Shown here piece by piece: positions 1 through 6,456 of a stretch of 24,895 nt of DNA. Position 1 is the first letter of the stretch. Every line of letters begins with the position of its first letter. The notes below the pieces were generated by a model, which worked only from the letters and a program-made list of their open reading frames with translations, was not told the DNA's origin and ran no database searches. The position numbers and the translations under genes were made by a program. This DNA comes from Thecamonas trahens ATCC 50062 (lineage: Eukaryota; Apusozoa; Apusomonadida; Apusomonadidae), in assembly GCF_000142905.1 (NCBI RefSeq), contig NW_013657649.1, forward strand, positions 304,041-328,935. The letters run 5' to 3'.

Positions 1-66
1 CCACCCACCCACCCACCCACCCCGCTCCTACCCAAACTCACCCCCACCCCCCACCCCCGCTCCCCA
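1..66 (+). promoter_or_regulatory. C-rich tract upstream of the TBC1D22-like start
   Basis: The window opens with five CCCA tetranucleotides (about 1-20) followed by runs of C broken by single A, T or G residues up to 66. The frame of the downstream gene is open through this stretch, but it would encode only Pro/His/Thr repeats, which do not look like protein. Comparable C-rich tracts lie on the coding strand upstream of several other starts here, so I read it as 5' UTR or core promoter. An AG at 67-68 after this pyrimidine run could also be a 3' splice site, which would put a 5' exon outside the window. Confidence 0.4.
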
Positions 67-95
67 AGGCCAACCCGCCACCGCGCTCGGTGTCC

Positions 96-1595
96 ATGAC
101 CTTTGGCGAGGTAAAGGTGCCAGACACCTCCCGCCCCCGCGTCCCGCAGCGGTCAAGCACCTCAGGCTCGCTCCTTACCCGCCTGTTTGCCAAGGCCAAG
201 TCAACCTTCCACTCGCCGCCGGCAGGTGACGTCGGCTCGGACGACGAGCCGGCATCGCTCACATCGGCCTCGCCGCCTCTTGCTGCCTCGGCCTTGGCCT
301 CGGCCTCGGTTCCAGTGCTGGAGTCAGACTCGCTGGCGGTCCTCCCCAGCGCACCGCCGCTTGCCGGGCGGAGCAAGGCACGCGAGTCCAAGTTTAGCGG
401 GCTCGACGAGGCCGATCAGGTGGCGGACGAGTTTCTGCGGACGACGTGCTGGTCGGGCATTCCGCCGTCGGCCCGCCCGCTCTGCTGGCGCATGCTCCTG
501 GGCGTGGCGCCGCTCAAGGCCTCGCGCCGCGCCGGCGTCCTCGCCCGCAAGCACGCCGAGTACGCGGCGATGGCGAGCGGGATGGCGAGCGAGGCCGACG
601 AGTTGGCGTCCAAGTATGAGCGCGGCTTGCTGAACCAGATCCACATTGACGTCCTTCGCATGGCGCCGTTCATGCCGCTGCTTGTCGCGCCGCAGGTCCA
701 GGCCGCGCTCCAGCGGCTGCTCTTTCTCTGGTCGCTCCGCCACCCTGGCTCTGGCTATGTGCAGGGCATCAACGACCTCGCCCTCCCATTCTTCATTGTC
801 TTTCTCCGCGGCGCCCTCTTGCCCGAGGCCTTTGACGCCCTTGGTGCGTGGTTGCCGACCCGGGTCGAAGCCGGTGACTTTACCGCCGCCGCCGCCCTCG
901 CCGACCTCCCGCCTGTGCTCGCCGCACAGGGCGAGCCCGCCCTCGACGCGACTGACGCGCAGGGCGAGGCTTCGGAGCACGACACGCTGATGTTTGCAGT
1001 GGCGGCAGCGTCGCCCGAGGCGCAAGCTTTCGCGGCGCTCCTTCCTGACGACGCCTCGCTCCTGAGCGCCGAGGCCGACACTTACTGGTGCCTCACTGCA
1101 CTCCTCGATTCAATCCATGACAACTACATCCAGAACCAGCCGGGCATTCAGCGGATGCTCAAGCAGCTCGAGCTCCTGGTTGGGCTGATGGCGCCGGACC
1201 TGGCAAGTCTCCTCGCCGAGTACTCGATCGAGTACATCCAGTTTGCCTTCCGCTGGATGAACTGCCTGCTTATGCGCGAGCTCTCGGCCCACCTTGTGGC
1301 GCGGCTCTTCGACACCTACCTCGCCGAGGGCGCCTTTGCCAAGTTCCATGTCTTTGTCTGCGCCGCGCTCCTCGTCTCGTTTAAGGCCGACTTGATGGCG
1401 CTCGCCACGCTTCTCCGCGAGCAGCCCGGCGCCGATCCGGACGGCGCCCACCACGACGTCTTCCAGGCCCTGCTCTCGTTCTTGCAAGACTTGCCCACCG
1501 CAAAGTGGACCGAGGAGAACGTCGAGGTCCTCCTCGCCGAGGCCTACGTTGCCCGCGAGCTCTACCTCGAAGTTCTCGACCGCGACGTCCGCTAG
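96..1595 (+). CDS. TBC1D22: TBC1D22-like Rab GTPase-activating protein
   Basis: A 499-aa protein read from the first ATG (96, GTGTCCATGA context) to TAG at 1593-1595. The TBC domain covers about residues 115-490. Both catalytic fingers are present: the arginine finger IHIDVLR (residues 182-188, Arg188) and the glutamine finger in GYVQGIND (Gln223). It should therefore be an active GAP that speeds GTP hydrolysis by a Rab, probably at the Golgi as for animal TBC1D22A/B. The match is specific to TBC1D22: RHPGSGYVQGINDL, EADTYWC, FAFRWMNCLLMRE and a final LLAEAY segment, with overall length close to the ~505-517 aa of the human proteins. The N-terminal ~110 residues are Ser/Ala/Pro-rich and probably disordered. 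Between the glutamine finger and EADTYWC lies an Ala/Asp-rich insert longer than in animals. The frame is open upstream of 96, so a 5' exon or longer N-terminus cannot be excluded. The stop overlaps the stop of the next gene. Confidence 0.9.
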   Translation: MTFGEVKVPDTSRPRVPQRSSTSGSLLTRLFAKAKSTFHSPPAGDVGSDDEPASLTSASPPLAASALASASVPVLESDSLAVLPSAPPLAGRSKARESKFSGLDEADQVADEFLRTTCWSGIPPSARPLCWRMLLGVAPLKASRRAGVLARKHAEYAAMASGMASEADELASKYERGLLNQIHIDVLRMAPFMPLLVAPQVQAALQRLLFLWSLRHPGSGYVQGINDLALPFFIVFLRGALLPEAFDALGAWLPTRVEAGDFTAAAALADLPPVLAAQGEPALDATDAQGEASEHDTLMFAVAAASPEAQAFAALLPDDASLLSAEADTYWCLTALLDSIHDNYIQNQPGIQRMLKQLELLVGLMAPDLASLLAEYSIEYIQFAFRWMNCLLMRELSAHLVARLFDTYLAEGAFAKFHVFVCAALLVSFKADLMALATLLREQPGADPDGAHHDVFQALLSFLQDLPTAKWTEENVEVLLAEAYVARELYLEVLDRDVR

Positions 1596-4306
1596 CGCCG
1601 GTACAGCCGCCGAATAAGCTGCTCCGACGTGAGTCCCTCAAACGAGTCCCACCCGCCGAGGTCCGAAATTCGCTGGATGAGGCCCTCGATCATGAGCGCC
1701 CGCCCCTTGGCGTCGACGTACGGCGGAAAGGCGGGGAGCCCGGCCTCGAGCCAGATTCTCAAGTAGAAGAGGCACTGCCGGACCCGCTCGCCCTTGGCAG
1801 ACTCGCGCTCAATGACGTCGAGGTTGCCAAAGAGCGACTCGGCAACCGCAATGACAATGATCTTGATCACCTTATCGTGGTTGGTGGCAGAGCTCGGAAT
1901 TCTCTCCTTGTACACCTCGATCTGCGCCTGCGACGGCATACGCGACAGACACTGCGTCTCATCCCAGTATCCGACCGCGTACCGAGCAATCTGGAGGACG
2001 ACAGAGCGCGGGAGTCGGGCAAGGTGCTTAAACCAGGTGAACAGCGAGCCGCCGTCCGCCGTTGTGCCCGCACGCTCGCCGGCCGACGCAGTTGCGACAA
2101 GGCCTGCCCCCGCACCCGTGGCACCCGCCGGAGAGCCCGAGCCGCTCCGCTGGCGCAACAGCGAGCTGTCACTGCCCACGGCGGGCGGCGGAGTTGCCGT
2201 CGTGCTCGGCGGCTCGTTGCTCGTGTCCATGTCACCCACGTCTGCGTCCGAGTACGGCAGCATGGCAGCCAGCCCCTCGCCCGACATCATGGAGAGCCCG
2301 GTTGCCGACGTCGAGAGATTGAGCAGCGATCCGTCGGAGGAGTGCGCGCCGCCGCCCGAGTACGCCCCGCCCCCGTCCGAGTGCGCACCCTGGCCCTCGT
2401 CGCGCGACAAGAGCTGCAGCGCAAGGTGGTACCGGTGAGGGGCAAAGACTTGCGGAACAAGGACCGGTCGATAGACCCGCCGCCGCGGCCCGCGGGCCTT
2501 GGACGGCGAGCCGTGGGCCCGGCTCCGGGTCGGCGACGGCGACGGTCGCGGCGACGCTGTCGGCGTCGTCCGCGTCTTGCGCGGTGTGCCAGCTCCCGGC
2601 TCGTCACCGCTCAGGCCGCCCGAGCTCGTGCTAGCGCTCACCAGATCGACCGGCGCCAAGGCGTGCAACTGCTGGTCGGCCACGCGGAGCAGGGTGACGT
2701 ACAACTCTGCCACGTCGCCGGAGCGGTCGGTGAGGATGAACGACGAGTTTCCGCCGGCCGCAACAGCAAGAATCCGCTGGCCACGGATGGGTCCGGCAAG
2801 CTCGGCAGGCTCGAGCTGGACCTGGCCCTCGACTGAGCCGCCGGCAAACCCGAGCTGGCCAAACGAGGCATTGCCAAAGGCGTAGACAACAGGTAGCGGG
2901 TGCGGCCCAGCTGACCGCGGATAGCCGAGCACAAGCGAGTGCGCCGAGCCGGCAGCAACCTGGGTCACAAACACATGGTCGAGCGACCGGACCCGCCGCG
3001 GGGTAAACGTCGCCGACGCCCACGGCAGGCCGAGCTGCCCGGCATTCCCGCCGCCAAACGCGTAGACGTGGCCGCTAGCGGTGGCCACAAGCGTGTGGCC
3101 CGACTCGAGTGACGCGCCGGCCGCCACGCTCGCCACCGGCTCTGGCACCGCGCTAAGGAGCGTGAACGAGTTGCGCTGGACGTGGGTCGGCCCAAGGCCA
3201 AGCTCGCCGTGCACATTCGAGCCGGCCACAAACAGCCGGCCGTCGGCAGCGACTGCCAGCGAATGGTACTTGGACGCTACCAGCCGGTAGACGCCCACCG
3301 AGATGAGCGGGCCAGTCCGCACCAGCTTTGGCTCGAGCAGCGTCTTCTCGTTGCCGTGCCCGAGCTTGCCGTGCTTGCCCGAGCCAAAGGTGTAGAGGTC
3401 ACCAGTCACCGATGCCACCATCGAGTGGTACGGGCCGGCCGAGATGGCAACGACGTGCACGTCGTCCAGCAGGCCACACACCCGCCGCGGCGTCGGCTCG
3501 CTCTCCTCGCTCCCGTGCCCGAGCTTCCCGTACCGCCCATCCCCGAAAGAGTACACCGCGCCCGAAGCTGTTAGCAGCAACGTGTGCGCCGTTCCTGTCG
3601 CCACCTGCACCACTTGCTCGTCTGTAGGCAGCGCCAGCCGGATCGGCGTCGTCACGTACGGCGACGACTCTACGCCCGGCCCGTCCGACCGCAGCGACAT
3701 CAGCGTCCGGGTCAGCCCATAGCCTTCACTCTCACCGTCGGCACCGCATCCGAGCTCACCGAGCCGGCTCGCCGCCGAAGAGCCCATGCCATACACCACC
3801 AGCGGCGGAAGCGCCGCCAGCCGTCGCATGTGGTGCGCCGCCAGCTCGTCCTCGGACGGCCCGGGCGCCGCGCACTCGCTAGCCTCCTCCCCCGCCGTTG
3901 GCGCAGCCTCGGCAGGCACCACCCCGCACTCACCGTCATCATCGCCGTCCCTGCCCTTGCTTCGGCCACCGTGTTGGGCGCCAACACCGTCGTCGCCCGG
4001 AGCCTTTTCGCCCTCCGGCGCGTCCCTGCCCTCGCCGGCCGCGCCGTCGACAGCAGGCAGTAGCTGGGCAGCCGTGGATTCGGGCCAGGGGAAGCCAGGG
4101 ACGTCCACCTCTGTATTCGGTAGCAATGCAGTCTCCGGGTGTGCCAGGGCGGTAACGACCGTGTGGGCAGGACCAGCCGCCACGCCCGTCAGTGGTGCCG
4201 AGGCCAGGAGGACAACAGGGGTAGGAGTGGCCAAGCCCGTCAGCGCCTCGTTGCCACACCCAAGCTGACCACACCGTCCGTCTCCAAACGCATACAGCGT
4301 CGTCAT
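1592..4306 (-). CDS. RCC1-repeat (seven-bladed propeller) protein with orphan C-terminal domain
   Basis: A 904-aa protein from ATG at 4306-4304 (MTTLYAFGDGRCGQLG). Upstream codons remain open to a GTG at 4360 but contain no ATG. Seven RCC1-type blades can be seen, each beginning like VYxFGxGxxGxLG, near residues 4, 170, 250, 305, 356, 413 and 473. Between blades 1 and 2 lies an acidic Gly/Glu/Asp-rich insert of roughly 80-100 residues. After the propeller come a Ser/Pro/Thr-rich linker (about 560-745) and a compact, non-repetitive C-terminal segment (about 752-904, from LFTWFKHLARLP to LIRRLYRR). I do not recognise this segment; it looks largely helical. RCC1 propellers act as GTPase exchange factors or as protein and chromatin scaffolds, and the sequence does not tell which applies here. 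The gene is unspliced as read. It converges on the RabGAP gene and ends inside it by one stop codon; it diverges from TTLL1. Confidence 0.88.
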   Translation of the reverse strand: MTTLYAFGDGRCGQLGCGNEALTGLATPTPVVLLASAPLTGVAAGPAHTVVTALAHPETALLPNTEVDVPGFPWPESTAAQLLPAVDGAAGEGRDAPEGEKAPGDDGVGAQHGGRSKGRDGDDDGECGVVPAEAAPTAGEEASECAAPGPSEDELAAHHMRRLAALPPLVVYGMGSSAASRLGELGCGADGESEGYGLTRTLMSLRSDGPGVESSPYVTTPIRLALPTDEQVVQVATGTAHTLLLTASGAVYSFGDGRYGKLGHGSEESEPTPRRVCGLLDDVHVVAISAGPYHSMVASVTGDLYTFGSGKHGKLGHGNEKTLLEPKLVRTGPLISVGVYRLVASKYHSLAVAADGRLFVAGSNVHGELGLGPTHVQRNSFTLLSAVPEPVASVAAGASLESGHTLVATASGHVYAFGGGNAGQLGLPWASATFTPRRVRSLDHVFVTQVAAGSAHSLVLGYPRSAGPHPLPVVYAFGNASFGQLGFAGGSVEGQVQLEPAELAGPIRGQRILAVAAGGNSSFILTDRSGDVAELYVTLLRVADQQLHALAPVDLVSASTSSGGLSGDEPGAGTPRKTRTTPTASPRPSPSPTRSRAHGSPSKARGPRRRVYRPVLVPQVFAPHRYHLALQLLSRDEGQGAHSDGGGAYSGGGAHSSDGSLLNLSTSATGLSMMSGEGLAAMLPYSDADVGDMDTSNEPPSTTATPPPAVGSDSSLLRQRSGSGSPAGATGAGAGLVATASAGERAGTTADGGSLFTWFKHLARLPRSVVLQIARYAVGYWDETQCLSRMPSQAQIEVYKERIPSSATNHDKVIKIIVIAVAESLFGNLDVIERESAKGERVRQCLFYLRIWLEAGLPAFPPYVDAKGRALMIEGLIQRISDLGGWDSFEGLTSEQLIRRLYRR

Positions 4307-4378
4307 CTCCACCCTCCCCACGAACCGACCGGTATCGGTCCGAGTCGGGTGTTCCGTCACTTGGCTGCCTTTGACCGA

Positions 4379-4410
4379 GGGGGGGGTGGGAGGTGGGGAG
4401 GGGCGGGGGG
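4379..4410 (-). promoter_or_regulatory. C-rich tract upstream of the RCC1 gene start
   Basis: On the minus (coding) strand this is a C-rich run including C8, C6, C4 and C3 blocks, ending about 72 nt upstream of the ATG at 4306. It belongs to the C-tract class seen before other starts in the window. Confidence 0.4.
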
Positions 4411-4644
4411 AAGGCGGAGCGGGACGGAGGCGGTGATCGAGTGTGGCTTGCTGGTCTGCGGGTGCTGATCGCGATCACGACCTTTTTTCAGCAGCTCCTT
4501 GCCTGCCTCTTGCCTGCCTCTTTCCAGACCCTCGCCCGACCTACGACAAGTGGACAAGGTGTGGAGGTATGGTTGCATGCTGATGGCTTTCATGGGCTCC
4601 GGTAGCGCGGAGGCTAGGCCAGCAGCAGGAGGCCGAGAGTTCGA

Positions 4645-4688
4645 GCCAGACTCGCGCCAGACATGCGCCAGACTCGCGCCAAACTCGC
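4645..4688 (+). repeat. 11-bp tandem repeat, four units
   Basis: Four units in exact 11-bp register: GCCAGACTCGC, GCCAGACATGC, GCCAGACTCGC and GCCAAACTCGC, followed by a partial GCC. Units 1 and 3 are identical; units 2 and 4 differ from them at two positions and one position. It lies in the RCC1-TTLL1 divergent spacer. Confidence 0.85.
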
Positions 4689-4724
4689 GCCCTAAGCGAT
4701 TGTGATGGCGCAGCTCGGAGGACC

Positions 4725-4756
4725 GGGCACCGGCACCGGGCACCGGCACCGGGCAC
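4725..4756 (+). repeat. 13-bp GGGCACCGGCACC tandem repeat
   Basis: Two perfect copies of GGGCACCGGCACC (4725-4737 and 4738-4750) are followed by a degenerate GGGCAC GGGCAC tail. This is a GC-rich minisatellite about 150-180 nt upstream of the TTLL1 ATG. Confidence 0.8.
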
Positions 4757-4904
4757 GGGCACGGCGGCCAGCGGTCACGGACACCACGGACAGTCACTTG
4801 ACGCCAAAGGCCTAGCCAGCCAAGCAAGGACTCCGTAGAGCTCGTGGTTGTGGAGAGCCAAGCCGTTGTGGTTGCAGTGTGGCTGTGGGCTGGGCAGGAG
4901 CGGC

Positions 4905-6424
4905 ATGGACTCGCGGGTTCGGTGCAAGGTCGACCATGCCAAGGAGGTCATCGTGACCAACTTTCGCAAGCGGCGGTGGGTCATTGTGGATGACGATGGT
5001 ACGGGCGGATGGAGAGATGCGGGAGGGAGGGAGAGGGGGGAGCGACGCATACTCACGTGGTTGTGATCGGCGCTTGGATGTATCGATTCTGTGGTAATGA
5101 TCTGGATGCTGGCCAACTCGTTGCTCCCCCCTGCTGGCTCTCTCGCTTGCTTGCCACGATCGCACGGTTGCTGCCTGCAGACGACACATGGCACTTTTAC
5201 TGGGGCACGGGATCAGCGGCGCGCAACACGTTCAATCCCGAGATCGGGTTCCGGCTGGCCGACAATCAATTCATCAACCACTTTCCAAACCACTTTGAGC
5301 TGACCAAGAAGGACCTGATGGTGAAGAACATCAAACGGTACCGGAAGGAGCTGGCCAAGGAGGGCCGCATGGCCGAGTACGAGGCAAGCGACTTTCTGCC
5401 GACGACCTACACGCTCCCGGCCGACTACCACCTGTTCATCGAAGAGTACAAGCGCCGGCCGGCAACGTCATGGATTGTCAAGCCGGCCGGTGGCTCGCTT
5501 GGCTCGGGCATTTTTATCATGAAAAAGCTCTCGCAGCTGCGCAAGTGGAAGGCGCAAAAGCAGGCGGCCGGCTCGTCGGTCAAATGGGTTGTCTCGCAGT
5601 ACATTGACAACCCGCTGCTCATCGGCGGGCGCAAGTTTGACCTCCGCATCTACTTTCTGGTGCTCTCGTACCGCCCGCTGAGGGTGTACATGCACTCGAT
5701 GGGCTTTGCTCGGTTCTGCACCGCCAAGTACGACACCGAGGTTCTCGATCCCGAGGACCTAATGCAACACCTGACCAATGTCGCCATCCAAAAGCACGGT
5801 GACGAGTACAACTCGGCCCACGGCGGCAAGTTCTCGCTGCAGAATCTTCGCCTCTTTGTTGAAGGCACCCACGGGCGCGCTGCCGCCCGCAAGCTCTTTG
5901 CCGACATCAAGGCCATTGCCTTTCACGCCTTTTCCGCCGTCAAAAACGTCATCAACTCGGACCGCCACTGCTTCGAGTGCTACGGCTACGACGTGCTCGT
6001 CGACGACACCCTCAAGCCGTGGCTCGTCGAGGTCAACGCCTCGCCGTCGATGTCGGCCACAACCCAGACCGACCGGACCGTCAAGCACACCGTCATCAAC
6101 GACGTCATCAACATGGTCCTCCCCGCAGGCTTTCCCGACCTTGCCGCTTGCAAGCTTGGCGTCGGCTCCAACCTCGACGCGCCCATGGGTGGTTTTGAGC
6201 TCGTTGTTGATGAGCTCAAGGACGCCGCCCGCCCGGGCAGTGCCTCGCCGCGCCCGCCGCCCTCGTCCGCCGCCGCTAGCACCCGTGTCCGTCGCGCCCG
6301 CGCTCGCTCGCGAACTCGCGGATCCACAGCCGGCCGCCCTAGTAGCGCAGCCGGCACTCGGACGCCGCGGTCGCGCCCGGCCTCGCGGACCTCGTCGTCC
6401 CGCCCGGCCTCTCGCCGGCGGTGA
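4905..6424 (+). CDS. TTLL1: TTLL1-type tubulin polyglutamylase (two exons)
   Basis: Exon 1 is 4905-4998 and exon 2 is 5181-6424, giving 445 aa ending in TGA (human TTLL1 is 423 aa). The join is phase 1 and gives RRWVIVDDD-DDTWHFYW, matching the family's KRGW...WNFYW segment. The ATG at 4905 aligns with the start of animal TTLL1. Diagnostic stretches are NHFPNHFELTKKDLMVKNIK, NPLLIGGRKFDLR, HLTNVAIQKHG and CFECYGYD. Likely ATP/Mg residues are Lys132 (IVKPAGG), Asp185 (KFDLR), Glu315 and Asn317 (EVNASPS). The enzyme adds glutamate side chains to tubulin tails, chiefly in axonemes; in animals TTLL1 works in a multi-subunit complex. The last ~50 residues are an Arg/Ser/Pro tail that could bind the acidic tubulin surface. 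It diverges from the RCC1 gene and converges on the CLC gene 32 bp downstream. Confidence 0.93.
4999..5180 (+). other. Intron of the TTLL1 gene
   Basis: 182-nt GT-AG intron, donor GATG|GTACGG and acceptor CTGCCTGCAG|AC, phase 1. The splice is supported by restoration of the conserved TTLL1 N-terminus across the junction. A purine-rich G block with GGGAGGGAGG and G6 occupies 5021-5040. Confidence 0.9.
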
Positions 6425-6456
6425 CATCCACGCCACGCGCCGCAACGACTCGGGTA

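Larger units (their letters stand above)
4307..4904. promoter_or_regulatory. 598-bp divergent spacer between the RCC1 and TTLL1 genes
   Basis: This is the largest gap-free spacer in the window, lying between two divergent starts, so it should hold both promoters. It contains a G-rich tract at 4379-4410 (C-rich on the RCC1 coding strand), an 11-bp tandem repeat at 4645-4688 and a GGGCACC-type repeat at 4725-4756. Many stops interrupt all frames, and I see no convincing small gene. A TAGCGCGGAGG / GTTCGAGCC pair at about 4602-4647 resembles Pol III A and B boxes but does not fold as a tRNA. Confidence 0.6.

Noticed and set aside
1505-2836. Plus-strand 443-codon open frame across the RCC1 gene
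   Set aside because: It is Arg-rich shadow sequence antisense to a well-supported gene, with no recognisable domain and a start inside the RabGAP coding region.
4595-4660. Possible tRNA gene (TAGCGCGGAGG A-box-like and GTTCGAGCC B-box-like elements)
   Set aside because: The T-arm does not pair around TTCGAGC, no acceptor stem complements GCTCCGG, and no anticodon arm of standard geometry forms. The box matches alone are too short to support a call.
5009-5180. TTLL1 starting at the open frame beginning near 5009
   Set aside because: This stretch encodes non-conserved sequence. Splicing from exon 1 (4905-4998) restores the family N-terminus exactly, so 4999-5180 is intron.
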